A program made the position numbers and the translations under genes. A model generated the notes under the pieces. That model was given only the letters and a program-made list of their open reading frames with translations, made no database searches and was not told the DNA's origin. DNA of 64,000 nucleotides from Allobosea lathyri (GTDB taxonomy: Bacteria; Pseudomonadota; Alphaproteobacteria; Rhizobiales; Beijerinckiaceae): contig NZ_FNUY01000008.1 of assembly GCF_900108245.1 (NCBI RefSeq), positions 1-64,000 on the forward strand, read 5' to 3'. Below, piece after piece: positions 54,431-63,808 of this stretch; positions within the stretch are counted from its first letter, which is position 1, and each line of letters opens with the position of its first letter.

Positions 54431-55660
54431 ATGACGCTCGCCGCCGATGACCGCTGCCTCCCGGAGGCGGCAACGACTTCCCGTCCGGCGCATGTCGGGC
54501 TCGTGCTCTTTGCGCTGGCAATGGGCGGCTTCGCCATCGGCACGACCGAATTCGCCGCGATGAGCCTCCTGCCGTTCTTCTCGGTCGGGCTCGGCATCGA
54601 CGAGCCGATGGCCGGTCACGTGATCAGCGCCTATGCGCTGGGCGTCGTCGTCGGCGCGCCCATCATTGCAGTGCTCGCGGCCAAGGTGACGCGCCGGACG
54701 CTGTTGATCGGCCTGATGGTGGTCTTTGCCATCGCAAATCTGATGAGCGCGCTCGCGCCGACCTATGGCTGGATGCTGGCCTTTCGTTTCCTCAGTGGTT
54801 TGCCGCACGGCGCCTATTTCGGCGTGGCCTCCCTGGTCGCCGCTTCGCTGTCGCCGCCGAACCGCCGGGCGCAATCCGTGGCGCGGGTCATGCTCGGGCT
54901 GACCATCGCCACCATTCTCGGCGTGCCCGCCGCCAATCTGATGGGGCAGGCGCTGGGCTGGCGCTGGGGGTTTGCGATTGTCGCGCTGCTGGCCCTGCTG
55001 ACGGTGCTGCTGGTGGCGTTGTTTGCGCCGCGCGACACGCTTCAGCCCGGTGCCAGTCCGCTGCGGGAACTTGGCGCGCTGAAGCGCCGGCAGGTCTGGC
55101 TGACATTGGGCATCGGCGCGATCGGCTTTGGCGGCATGTTCGCCGTCTACACCTATGTCGCCTCGACGCTGATGGAGGTGACGCAGGTCCAGCCTCATAT
55201 CGTGCCGCTCGTGCTTTGCGTCTTCGGTGTCGGGCTGACAGCGGGAACGCTGTTTGGCGGCTGGGCGGCGGATCGTGCCCTGATGCCGTCGATCGGCGGC
55301 ATGCTGCTCTGGAGCGCCGCCTCGCTAGCCCTGTTCCCGTTCGCGGCGGGCAACATCTGGGCGGTGTCGGGCGTGATCTTCCTGATCGGCTGCGGTGGTG
55401 GCCTCGGCACCATGCTCCAGACCCGGCTGATGGACGTCGCCGACGACGCGCAGACCCTGGCGGCGGCGCTGAACCACAGCGCCTTCAACACCGCCAATGC
55501 GCTGGGCCCCTGGCTCGGCGGCATGGCGATCGCGGCCGGCTACGGCTGGACCTCGACCGGCTGGGTCGGGACCGCGCTGGCGCTGGGCGGCTTCCTGATC
55601 TGGGTCGTCGCGGTTCTCGACGAACGCCTGCGCTCGTCAGGCCAGGCTGTCGCTGCCTGA
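54431..55660 (+). CDS. MFS transporter (DHA1, AraJ/YdhP-like)
   Basis: The 409-aa protein has about 12 membrane segments and the family motifs MGGFAIGTTEFAAMSLLPF and FRFLSGLPHGAYFGVASLVA. AraJ/YdhP-type exporters move small sugars or drugs out of the cell; the substrate is unknown. It stands alone downstream of a palindromic repeat. Confidence 0.93.
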   Translation: MTLAADDRCLPEAATTSRPAHVGLVLFALAMGGFAIGTTEFAAMSLLPFFSVGLGIDEPMAGHVISAYALGVVVGAPIIAVLAAKVTRRTLLIGLMVVFAIANLMSALAPTYGWMLAFRFLSGLPHGAYFGVASLVAASLSPPNRRAQSVARVMLGLTIATILGVPAANLMGQALGWRWGFAIVALLALLTVLLVALFAPRDTLQPGASPLRELGALKRRQVWLTLGIGAIGFGGMFAVYTYVASTLMEVTQVQPHIVPLVLCVFGVGLTAGTLFGGWAADRALMPSIGGMLLWSAASLALFPFAAGNIWAVSGVIFLIGCGGGLGTMLQTRLMDVADDAQTLAAALNHSAFNTANALGPWLGGMAIAAGYGWTSTGWVGTALALGGFLIWVVAVLDERLRSSGQAVAA

Positions 55661-55883
55661 CGGCCGCGTAGTGCTTTATGACCGGTGCGCGGGCGCTGCA
55701 CGGTCAGAATTACATTTTAATCAGCAAAAACAGCAGCATAGCGCTGCAAGATTATTGGGCGCTGCGGCTCAGAAAAGCTGCGCGCGCCCACTTGCGGCAA
55801 TGGCACAGGATCGCCCAATCTGTGAGCACGTACCGGACACGGGAACCCCAAACGCCCGGCCGGTCGAACCTGTGGGAGGTACC

Positions 55884-56663
55884 ATGATAGGTTTCGTTCG
55901 TTTCATCGCCGCCGCCGCGTTGACGGTTGTCGGCGCAACCGGTGCGCTTGCCCAGGCCAAGGAATGGAAGGAGGTCCGGATCGGCACGGAAGGCGCCTAT
56001 CCGCCCTACAACAACCTCAACGCCAAGAAGGAGCTGGAAGGCTTCGAGATCGACTACGCAAACATGATTTGCGAGAAGATGAAGGTGAAATGCACCTGGG
56101 TCGTGCAGGACTGGGACGGCATCATCCCGGCGCTGCTGGCCAATAAATACGACATCATCATCGCCGGCATGAACGCCACCGACGAGCGCAAGAAGCAGGT
56201 CGACTTCACCTCGGTCTACAGCAAGACCCCGATCTGGATGGTCGGCCCGAAGACGACGGCCTCGGCGGATATTTCGCCGGCCGCGCTCAAGGGCAAGGCG
56301 ATCGGCGCGCAGGGCTCGACGATCCACGCCAACTTCCTCGAGAAGTTCTACAAGGATTCGAATGCGCGCCTCTATCCGACGCAGGAAGAGGTCAATCTCG
56401 ACCTGATCAACGGGCGCCTCGATTATGCGGTGGCCGATGCGCTGGCGCTTGCCGACTTCCTGAAGGGCCAGGGCAAGGATTGCTGCAAGAAGATCGCCGA
56501 AGTCCCGCGCGACAACGCGATCCACGGCCCCGGTGTCGGCGGCGCCGTGCGCAAGTCCGACACGGCTTTGAAGGCGATGTGGGACAAGGCCATTGCGGAG
56601 TCGATGGCCGACGGCTCCCACAAGGCGATCGAAGACAAGTGGTTCAAGTTCAACGCGAGCTGA
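55884..56663 (+). CDS. Polar-amino-acid ABC transporter binding protein
   Basis: The 259-aa family-3 solute-binding protein has a signal peptide (cleavage near ALA-Q) and the ligand-pocket blocks RIGTEGAYPPYNNLNAKKEL, GFEIDYANMICEKMK and DIIIAGMNATDERKKQVDFT. These are characteristic of lysine/arginine/ornithine or histidine binders. The ATG at 55884 follows GGGAGG by 6 bp. It is followed by two permease genes, forming an importer without a local ATPase. Confidence 0.94.
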   Translation: MIGFVRFIAAAALTVVGATGALAQAKEWKEVRIGTEGAYPPYNNLNAKKELEGFEIDYANMICEKMKVKCTWVVQDWDGIIPALLANKYDIIIAGMNATDERKKQVDFTSVYSKTPIWMVGPKTTASADISPAALKGKAIGAQGSTIHANFLEKFYKDSNARLYPTQEEVNLDLINGRLDYAVADALALADFLKGQGKDCCKKIAEVPRDNAIHGPGVGGAVRKSDTALKAMWDKAIAESMADGSHKAIEDKWFKFNAS

Positions 56664-56740
56664 TCGCCATCGCCTGACACATCCTCGCCGGCGCTGATCG
56701 TGCCGGCGAGATTTCCGTTTCCTTCCGTGCCGGCGCATCC

Positions 56741-57469
56741 ATGCTCGATAAACTCGCATTGCTCGGTTTCGGTCAGGGCGGCTGGGGCCTGGCGCTCCTT
56801 CAGGGCGCCTTCATCACCATCTCGATTGCGCTGGCGACGCTGCCTTTCGGGCTGGCGCTGGGCCTGATCGTCGCGCTCGGCAAGCGCTCGGACAGCGCCA
56901 TCCTGCGCTGGCTGTCGACGGTCTACACCACGGTGTTTCGTGGTGTTCCCGAGCTGCTGACGCTTTACATCATCTATTTCGGCATCCAGATCCTGCTTCA
57001 GGAGCTCTGGGCGAAGCTTGGTCTGCCCGGCAATTTCAGCATGCCACCCTTCGTCGCCGGCATGGTCGCGCTGGGAGTCGTCCTGTCCGCCTTCTCCAGC
57101 GAGGTCTGGGTCGGCGCGCTGAACTCGATCCAGAAGGGTCAGCGCGAGGCCGCTTCCGCGCTCGGCCTGAGCAAGGCGCAGGCCTTCCGGCTCGTCGTCT
57201 TCCCGCAGCTCATCCGCGTCGCTTTGCCCGGGCTCGGCAACAACTGGATGGTCCTGCTGAAGGAGACCTCGCTGGTCTCGGTCATCACGCTGCCCGACAT
57301 CATGTTCATCACCACCCGCGCCAATGTCGTGACGAAGGAGCCGTTCCTGTTCTTCGGCGCGGCGATGCTGATCTACTTCGCTTTCTCGCTGATCTCCGCC
57401 TGGGGGCTCGGGCGTGTCGAGGCGCGGACCAATCGTGGCTTTGCCGCCTTCGGGGGCGCGACGCGATGA
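56741..57469 (+). CDS. Amino-acid ABC transporter permease (HisQ/ArtQ-like)
   Basis: The 242-aa protein has about five membrane segments and the family loop SSEVWVGALNSIQKGQREAA followed by SALGLSKAQAFRLVVFPQ. It begins 77 bp after the binding-protein stop, and its stop overlaps the second permease start as ATGA. It forms a heterodimer with the next gene product. Confidence 0.93.
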   Translation: MLDKLALLGFGQGGWGLALLQGAFITISIALATLPFGLALGLIVALGKRSDSAILRWLSTVYTTVFRGVPELLTLYIIYFGIQILLQELWAKLGLPGNFSMPPFVAGMVALGVVLSAFSSEVWVGALNSIQKGQREAASALGLSKAQAFRLVVFPQLIRVALPGLGNNWMVLLKETSLVSVITLPDIMFITTRANVVTKEPFLFFGAAMLIYFAFSLISAWGLGRVEARTNRGFAAFGGATR

Positions 57470-58182
57470 GCTGGTGCGAGTTTCCTGGCTGGCTCGTCGG
57501 CAGCGAAGTCTTCCAGAACTACGGCTGCCGCATGTTCAGCGGCCTCGGGATAACGTTCCAGCTGGTCGCGATCTCCGTCGTGCTCGGCTTCGCCATCGCT
57601 GTCGGGCTGGCGATCACGCGGCTTTACGGGCCGCGCTGGGCGCAAGTGGCCGTTAACGGCTACACCACCTTCTTTCGCGGCACGCCGCTGCTCTGCCAGC
57701 TCTTCCTGATCTATTACGGGCTCGGCCAGTTCCGGCTGTTCTGGCAGGATGTCGGCCTCTGGTGGTTCTTCCGCGAGCCGTTCTATTGCGCGGTACTGGC
57801 CTTCACCATCAACACGGCCGCCTATCAGACCGAGATCCTGCGCGGCGCCATCCAGTCGATCCCGCGCGGGCAGTTCGAGGGAGCGCTCTCGCTCGGGCTG
57901 CATCGCTGGGCGACATTGCGGCACGTCATCATGCCCCAGGCGATGATCCTGGCGCTGCGGCCGCTCGGCAACGAGCTGATCGTGACGATCAAGGTCAGCG
58001 CGATCGCCTCGCTGGTGACGCTGTTCGACCTGATGGGGGCGACGCGGCTGGCTTTCGCCCGCTCCTTCGACCTTTCGATCTATCTCTACGCCGCGCTGAT
58101 CTACCTGATGATGGTCGAGGTGATCAGACGCGTCTGGGACAGGGTCGAACTCCGGCTCACCCGCCACATGGCGCTGCGCTGA
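57466..58182 (+). CDS. Amino-acid ABC transporter permease (HisM/ArtM-like)
   Basis: The 238-aa protein has about five membrane segments, the VNGYTTFFRGTPLLCQLFLI segment and the loop AYQTEILRGAIQSIPRGQFE. It is coupled to the previous permease by a 4-bp overlap. No ATPase gene follows; the next 180 bp hold a palindromic repeat, so the ATPase must come from elsewhere. Confidence 0.93.
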   Translation: MSWCEFPGWLVGSEVFQNYGCRMFSGLGITFQLVAISVVLGFAIAVGLAITRLYGPRWAQVAVNGYTTFFRGTPLLCQLFLIYYGLGQFRLFWQDVGLWWFFREPFYCAVLAFTINTAAYQTEILRGAIQSIPRGQFEGALSLGLHRWATLRHVIMPQAMILALRPLGNELIVTIKVSAIASLVTLFDLMGATRLAFARSFDLSIYLYAALIYLMMVEVIRRVWDRVELRLTRHMALR

Positions 58183-58187
58183 GAGCC

Positions 58188-58343
58188 CGTTTGGAAATTC
58201 CTCCAGCCCTCATCCTGAGGAGCCCTTTCGTCAGAAATGGCGTCTCGAAGGATGTTCCGGGTGGTTCGGGAGCCTCCTGCAACATCCTTCGAGACGCCGC
58301 TTCGCGGCTCCTCTGGATGAGGGCTGATTTATCAAACAGTTTC
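58188..58343. repeat. Large palindromic repeat element, copy 2
   Basis: It shares with 54141-54295 the outer GTTTGGAAA arm, the GCCCTCATCCTGAGGAGCC arm, GGCGTCTCGAAGGATG with CATCCTTCGAGACGCC, and GGCTCCTCTGGATGAGGGC. The arms are slightly less perfect than in copy 1. It sits between converging genes. Confidence 0.9.
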
Positions 58344-58365
58344 CGAGCAGGGCTAATGGCCGCGA

Positions 58366-59115
58366 TCAGCCCGGCAAGGTCAGGATCAACGGCCCGTTCG
58401 CTGTTGCGACGACCGTATGTTCGTACTGCACGGTCGGCGCGCGCGGTTCGCCATAGAGCGTCCAGGGATCGTCGCCATTCTCGGCCCAGTTGGCACCCAG
58501 CGACAGGAATGGCTCGACCGTGAACACCAGGCCCTTATGCATCACGCGACGCTCCGAGCGCTCGGGCCAGGTTGCGATCTCGGTCGGCTCCTCATGCAGC
58601 GAGCGGCCGACGCCATGGCTCGCGAGATTGCGGACCAGCGTATAGCCGTTCTTTTCGGCGAAGCGGCCGACAGCCTGCCCGATTCCCGCGAGCGGCTTGC
58701 CGGCGCCAACCTGGCCGAGCCCGGCCCACAGCGCGCGGCGGCCGTCCCGGCACAGCTTTTCGGTCCGGCGCGAGATCGGCGGCACTGCAAAGGAGGCGCC
58801 CGTATCGGAGAAGAAACCGTTCTTCTCCGCGGAGACGTCGATATTGACGAGATCGCCGGCTGCGATCCGGCGCGGGCCGGGAATGCCGTGGGCGATTTCC
58901 TCGTTCACGCTGATGCAGGTCGCGCCGGGAAAGCCATAGGCCAGTTCGGGAGCCGGGCGGGCTCCGGCGTGTTCCAGCGCTGCACGGCCGATCTGGTCGA
59001 GTTCCGCCGTCGTCATGCCGGGTTCGAGCGCCTTGCCCATCGCCGCCAGCGCGTTGGCGACGATGCGGCCGATCTCCTGCAAACCCTTCAGATCGTCATC
59101 ATTGGATATGGTCAT
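58366..59115 (-). CDS. map: Methionine aminopeptidase, type I
   Basis: The 249-aa protein has the five metal ligands of type I enzymes in context: Asp in NIDVSAEKNG, Asp in FFSDTGASF, His in SHGVGRSLHEEPTE, Glu in FTVEPFLSLG and Glu in VQYEHTVV. It removes the initiator Met from new proteins. The ATG at 59115 gives a normal N-terminus. It may be a second copy beside a housekeeping one, as it is not next to ribosomal genes. Confidence 0.93.
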   Translation of the reverse strand: MTISNDDDLKGLQEIGRIVANALAAMGKALEPGMTTAELDQIGRAALEHAGARPAPELAYGFPGATCISVNEEIAHGIPGPRRIAAGDLVNIDVSAEKNGFFSDTGASFAVPPISRRTEKLCRDGRRALWAGLGQVGAGKPLAGIGQAVGRFAEKNGYTLVRNLASHGVGRSLHEEPTEIATWPERSERRVMHKGLVFTVEPFLSLGANWAENGDDPWTLYGEPRAPTVQYEHTVVATANGPLILTLPG

Positions 59116-59264
59116 GGCCGCATGCCCTATCCGGTCCGGTGTCCGGCGACAACACGCGCTGCCCCATTCAGCGCATGCGGGGCGGCACAGGCGCGCTTCT
59201 TTCCAGTTGGTCTGCCGCGCGCTAAGTCCGTTCAGGGATTTCAAGAAATGCAGCGGAGCGAAAC

Positions 59265-60131
59265 ATGACCAAAGTCGCCTTCCTCGGTCTCGGCGTGATG
59301 GGCTATCCCATGGCTGGCCACCTCAAGGCCAAGGGCCACGACGTCACGATCTACAATCGCAACCCGACGAAGGCGCAAGCCTGGGTGGCGCAGCATGGCG
59401 GCGCCAGCGCCCCGACGCCGGCCGATGCGGCCAAGGGGCAGGAGATCGTCTTCGCCTGCGTCGGCAATGACGACGATCTGCGCTCGGTCACGCTGGGCGA
59501 GAACGGTGCCTTTTCCGGCATGGAGAAAGGCGCGATCTTCGTCGACCACACCACCGCCTCGGCCGGCGTGGCGCGCGAGCTTGATGCGGCGGCGACTGCC
59601 GGCGGCTTCGGCTTCATCGACGCGCCGGTCTCCGGCGGGCAGGCGGGCGCTGAGAACGGCGTGCTGACGGTGATGTGCGGCGGCGATGCCGCCGTTTATG
59701 CGAGGGCCGAGCCCGTGATCGGCAGCTTCGCGCGCATGTGCAAGCTGATGGGGCCGGCCGGCTCCGGCCAGCTCACCAAGATGGTCAACCAGATCTGCAT
59801 CGCCGGCCTCGTCCAGGGCCTGTCGGAAGGTGTCCATTTCGCCAAGCGCGCCGGGCTCGATGTCGAGGCGATGCTGGAGGTGATCTCGAAGGGCGCTGCA
59901 GGGTCCTGGCAGATGGAAAATCGCGGCAAGACCATGAATGCCGGCAAGTTCGACTTCGGCTTTGCCGTCGACTGGATGCGCAAGGACCTCGGGATCGTGC
60001 TGGACGAGGCACGGCGCAACGGCGCGCAGCTGCCCGTCACTGCGCTGGTCGATCAGTTCTATGCCGAAGTTCAGAAAATGGGCGGCAGGCGCTGGGACAC
60101 GTCGAGTTTGATTGCGCGCCTCGAAGAGTGA
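59265..60131 (+). CDS. NAD(P)-dependent 3-hydroxyisobutyrate-dehydrogenase-family oxidoreductase
   Basis: The 288-aa protein has an N-terminal Rossmann motif (FLGLGVMGYPMAGHL), the substrate block IDAPVSGGQAGAENG and the catalytic Lys region GSGQLTKMVNQICIAGL. Family members oxidise 3-hydroxyisobutyrate or reduce tartronate semialdehyde or short aldehydes. The N-terminal NPTKAQ after beta-2 (IYNRNPTK) favours NADP(H). It diverges from map across 149 bp. Confidence 0.92.
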   Translation: MTKVAFLGLGVMGYPMAGHLKAKGHDVTIYNRNPTKAQAWVAQHGGASAPTPADAAKGQEIVFACVGNDDDLRSVTLGENGAFSGMEKGAIFVDHTTASAGVARELDAAATAGGFGFIDAPVSGGQAGAENGVLTVMCGGDAAVYARAEPVIGSFARMCKLMGPAGSGQLTKMVNQICIAGLVQGLSEGVHFAKRAGLDVEAMLEVISKGAAGSWQMENRGKTMNAGKFDFGFAVDWMRKDLGIVLDEARRNGAQLPVTALVDQFYAEVQKMGGRRWDTSSLIARLEE

Positions 60132-60171
60132 CGTTAGGTTAACTTCACCGCGGTCTGGGGTGGAGTGGTCG

Positions 60172-60549
60172 ATGTTGCGTGCGTTGCTGTTGGTCGCCGG
60201 CTTGGTCGCGATCGCAAATCCGGCGGCGGCGATCGATATCGTCGTCGCCAGTGGCACCGAACGGTCGATCGCTGCCTTCGGCGCCATCAACGGCATGTGC
60301 GAAAGCGCAGGCGGAAAGCCTGAGATACGAGAACGGGCGGCGAATGGCAGCTTTGAGATTCGTAGCCGGCGGATGAAAGTCAGCAATCCGAGTTCGCATT
60401 GCCTCGGCAGGCCCTTTGAGGGTTATGTGGTCGTTTACCGTTCTCGTGCGGGCTTTCGCGGCAGCGATCGCGCCGTGATCTCGACCTATCTCTTCAATGG
60501 CCGCGTCGATGTCCGGACCGATACCGTCTACAACATCGTCGTGAAATAG
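60172..60549 (+). CDS. Small secreted hypothetical protein
   Basis: The 125-aa protein has a signal peptide (MLRALLLVAGLVAIANPAAA) and a mature part with two Cys (GMCESAGG and SSHCLGRPF) that may form one disulfide. No family is recognised. It begins 40 bp after the oxidoreductase gene. The ATG at 60172 is chosen because it starts the signal peptide. Confidence 0.75.
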   Translation: MLRALLLVAGLVAIANPAAAIDIVVASGTERSIAAFGAINGMCESAGGKPEIRERAANGSFEIRSRRMKVSNPSSHCLGRPFEGYVVVYRSRAGFRGSDRAVISTYLFNGRVDVRTDTVYNIVVK

Positions 60550-60558
60550 CCGGGCCGA

Positions 60559-61737
60559 CTACCGGCTCGCGCGGGCGAAACGGGTCGAAAGCAGCCCGAT
60601 CGCGATCAGGAGCCACATCATCGCGATCAGCGCCTGGGGCCAGAGCGTCACCAGCCAGCTGATCAGCAGGGTCATGGCGGCTCCCAGCCCAAGCTGGATC
60701 GCGCCCATCAGCCCGGCCGCCGATCCCGCGAGTTCGGGCCGCGCCGACAGCGCCTCTGCCGTGGAACCGGGAATCGTCAGCCCGTTTCCAATGGAGTTAA
60801 ACGCGATCGGCAGGAAGAAGGTCAACGGCGACCAGGCCGGAAGCAGCGACAGCGCCATCGCCGCACACATTCCGACGAAGGAGATCACCAGCCCGATATG
60901 GACCATGCGGGCCGCACCGATGCGCCCGACCAGCCGGGACATCGCGAAATTGCCGATCATGTAGCCGAAGGCATTCGTCATGAAGAACGTGCCATAGACG
61001 TCCGACCCGCGCCCCATGGTTTCGACCACGATATAGGGCGCGGCTGCGATGAAGGCGAAGAATGCCGCGACCGTCGTCGAGCTTGCGATCACGTTCAGCA
61101 CGAACATGCGATTGCGCGCCAGTTCGGGAAAGGCGCGGAACACGCCGAGCAGCGATGTCCGCGTGCCGACGATACGGGCGGTTTCGGGCAGTCGGGCGAG
61201 AGTCAGGGCCAGAACGCCGATGGCGATCGCCATCATGAACCAGAAGATCATCCGCCAGCCGAAGCGCGTCTCGATCTGCCCGCCGAGCCAGGGCGCGATC
61301 ATCGGCGCCACCACCATCACCATCGTCACGCTCGCGATGAGCCCCGCCGATTCGTCGCGGTCCGACGTGTCGCGGATGATCGCGCGCGACAGCGCAAAGG
61401 CGGTGCCCGACCCTGCGCCCTGAAGAACGCGGGCCAGCAGGAGGATATCGGTGGAGGGCGCCAGTGCGCCAAGAACCGAGCCGAGCACGAACAAGGCGAT
61501 CCCGGCATTGACGCAGGGGCGCCGCCCAAAACGGTCGGATAGGGGCCCGATCACGAGCTGGGTCAGCGCGACCGAGACCAGGAACAGCGTCAGGCTGAGC
61601 TGGATCGTGGCGTAGCTGGAGGCGAAATGCCGCGTCAGCGTCGGCGTTGCCGGAGCCAGCAGGTTGAGCGCCAGCGGCTGGAGCGCGGAGATCGCGACCA
61701 GTATCGTCAGCGTCGGCTTGGGGCGGGCGGGGATCAT
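60559..61737 (-). CDS. Bcr/CflA-type MFS drug-resistance transporter
   Basis: The 392-aa protein has about 12 membrane segments and motif A, QLVIGPLSDRFGRRPCVNAG, followed by ARVLQGAGSGTAFALSRAII, characteristic of the Bcr/CflA family of multidrug exporters. Its start overlaps the DMT transporter stop by 4 bp, so two exporters are translated in tandem. Confidence 0.93.
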   Translation of the reverse strand: MIPARPKPTLTILVAISALQPLALNLLAPATPTLTRHFASSYATIQLSLTLFLVSVALTQLVIGPLSDRFGRRPCVNAGIALFVLGSVLGALAPSTDILLLARVLQGAGSGTAFALSRAIIRDTSDRDESAGLIASVTMVMVVAPMIAPWLGGQIETRFGWRMIFWFMMAIAIGVLALTLARLPETARIVGTRTSLLGVFRAFPELARNRMFVLNVIASSTTVAAFFAFIAAAPYIVVETMGRGSDVYGTFFMTNAFGYMIGNFAMSRLVGRIGAARMVHIGLVISFVGMCAAMALSLLPAWSPLTFFLPIAFNSIGNGLTIPGSTAEALSARPELAGSAAGLMGAIQLGLGAAMTLLISWLVTLWPQALIAMMWLLIAIGLLSTRFARASR

Positions 61738-62636
61738 GGCGTCGGATCGGCGGTGAGCTTGAGGTTGGAATCGGGCCGCACGCGCTGCCGGTGCATCGTA
61801 TAGAGCCCGCTCGCCACGATCAGCCCGATGCCGACAAAGGCCAGCGGCTCCGGGATATCGCCCCAGATCAGGTAGCCCGCAATGACCGCGAAGATGATGA
61901 CGGAATAGCGGTATCCCGAGACGATGCCGACATCGGTATTGCGGAAGGCGCCGATGATGAAAAAGCTACCCGACGACACCAGCACAGCCGCTGCGGCGAC
62001 AAAAGCGGTTTCGCGGCGCCAGATCGGCTGCCAATCCTCCAGAGAGCCGTAGCTGACCGCGACGATGCCGACGAGCACCGTCGTGGTCAGGGAGATCACG
62101 GTGGAGGGCACATCATTGCCGATGCTGCGCGTCAGCAGGTCGCGGAATGCGACCAGAACGGCGCTGGCCAGCGCAATCAAAGCCGCGGCATTGAAACCGT
62201 CCGCACTCGGCCTGAGCACGATCAGGACGCCGCAGAAGCCGACGAGAACGGCGAGCGTCCGCCGCCAGCCGATGCGCTCGATCCGCAGCGCCACGGCAAG
62301 CGCGACGATCAGGAGCGGGGAGGCCATGCCGATGGCCGTGGCGTTCGCCAGCGGCAACATTCCCAGCGCCCAGACGAAGCTCAGCGCCACGGTAGCCTCG
62401 ATCAGGCCGCGCAGGAGAACCACGGGGCGCAGGGCCAGCAGGAGCTTGTCGCTCTCCCGGAAGGCGAACACCAGGGCCAACCCCGCAAGGATGGCGAAGA
62501 TGGTTCGGAGCGCGATTGCCTGACCTGCGGGGTAGACCTCGCGGGCCAGCTTCATCAGCAGGTCGTTGCCGGTGAACAGTGACATCGCCAGCAGCATGGA
62601 GAGGATGCCACGGCGGTTTTCGGCTGCGCTGGCCAC
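61734..62636 (-). CDS. EamA-family (DMT) transporter
   Basis: The 300-aa protein has about ten membrane segments in two EamA repeats. Typical pieces are SMLLAMSLFTGNDLLMKLAR, LRGLIEATVALSFVWALGML and AVIAGYLIWGDIPEPLAFVG. Family members export metabolites such as amino acids. It lies 32 bp from the flavoenzyme stop and is coupled to the MFS gene, so one transcript may cover all three genes. Confidence 0.92.
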   Translation of the reverse strand: MASAAENRRGILSMLLAMSLFTGNDLLMKLAREVYPAGQAIALRTIFAILAGLALVFAFRESDKLLLALRPVVLLRGLIEATVALSFVWALGMLPLANATAIGMASPLLIVALAVALRIERIGWRRTLAVLVGFCGVLIVLRPSADGFNAAALIALASAVLVAFRDLLTRSIGNDVPSTVISLTTTVLVGIVAVSYGSLEDWQPIWRRETAFVAAAAVLVSSGSFFIIGAFRNTDVGIVSGYRYSVIIFAVIAGYLIWGDIPEPLAFVGIGLIVASGLYTMHRQRVRPDSNLKLTADPTP

Positions 62637-62668
62637 GTCAGTCGTTCCGTTCTGGCTGGATTTCAGGC

Positions 62669-63808
62669 TCAGGCCGCGAAGCGGTCGAGCGCAAAGGGCT
62701 TGAGGTCGAAGGCCGACTGGCCCGAGGTCGACAGGTCGGCCAGGATTTCGCCGATGGCGCTGGCGAATTTGAAGCCATGGCCGGAGCAGGCCGAGGCGAA
62801 CACCGCCTGCGGCACGCCCGGCACGCTGTCGATGATGAAATCCTCGTCGGGCGACACGCTGTACACGCAGCCCTTGAGGGTCAGCGGCTCGCCGGCCGCG
62901 TCAGGCAGATAGCGCGCCAGGCATTCGCGGATCAGCGCGACCTGTCGCGGACTCGGTGTGCGGTCGTCGTCGCGCGGGTCCATCGGCTCGCGCCCGAAAT
63001 GCGGGCCGCCCAGCTTGAAGCCGGGATGCTCATACAGCGGGAAACCGTAGAACGTGCCTTCCTCGACGCTCAGGATGAAGACGGGAAAGACGTCCGGCCG
63101 GAACAACTCGGGCCGGCGCGTGGTGAACCAGCCGATCGCCTGCCGGACGGTGGACACGCGCTTGGCCAAAGCAGGGACAGCGTCGGCGATCCAGCCGCCC
63201 GAGGTAATCACCAGCCGGCCGGCCGAATAGGTTCCACGCTCTGTGCGTACCACCACGCCGCCCTGCGCCGTCGGTGTCCAGTCCAGCAGTGGCTCATTCG
63301 TCCGGATCTCGGCGCCGCGCGACTGCGCCAGGCCGACATGGGCGTAAATCGCCTTCTCGGAGGCGACGAAGCCGCCATCGGGCTGCCACAGCCCGACATG
63401 GCCGGCGGGCAGGTTGAAGCCCGGAAAGCGCCTGGTGATGTCAGGGCCGTCGAGGCGCTCATGGCTGAGCCCGTGGTCGAGGCAGGATTGCAACGACGAT
63501 TCGACCGGGCCAGCACCTTCCGGCGCAAGGTCGAGCGAGCCGGTGACGTGCAGGAGTTTCATCCCGGCTTCCGTGCCGGTCTGTTCCCAGAGTTCATGCG
63601 CGCGCCTGACGATCGGCACGTAATGCGAGCCCTCGAAATAGGCGAGGCGGATGATCCGGGTCATGCCGTGCGAGGAGCCCATCGCGTGGCCGAGATTGAA
63701 ACGCTCCAGCCCGAGAACCTTCAGGCCGCGTTTGGCCAGGTGCCAGCAGGCGGCCGACCCCATGGCGCCGACGCCGGCGACGATGACGTCGTAGCTATGA
63801 TGGGTCAT
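62669..63808 (-). CDS. solA: Monomeric sarcosine oxidase / N-methyltryptophan oxidase-like flavoenzyme
   Basis: The 379-aa protein has the FAD motif VIVAGVGAMGSAACWHLAKR and the C-terminal ASACSGHGFKFASAIGE, whose Cys341 matches the residue that binds FAD covalently in monomeric sarcosine oxidases. These enzymes oxidise N-methyl amino acids to give formaldehyde and peroxide. The gene symbol is by family; the true substrate may be sarcosine, N-methyltryptophan or another secondary amine. Confidence 0.88.
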   Translation of the reverse strand: MTHHSYDVIVAGVGAMGSAACWHLAKRGLKVLGLERFNLGHAMGSSHGMTRIIRLAYFEGSHYVPIVRRAHELWEQTGTEAGMKLLHVTGSLDLAPEGAGPVESSLQSCLDHGLSHERLDGPDITRRFPGFNLPAGHVGLWQPDGGFVASEKAIYAHVGLAQSRGAEIRTNEPLLDWTPTAQGGVVVRTERGTYSAGRLVITSGGWIADAVPALAKRVSTVRQAIGWFTTRRPELFRPDVFPVFILSVEEGTFYGFPLYEHPGFKLGGPHFGREPMDPRDDDRTPSPRQVALIRECLARYLPDAAGEPLTLKGCVYSVSPDEDFIIDSVPGVPQAVFASACSGHGFKFASAIGEILADLSTSGQSAFDLKPFALDRFAA

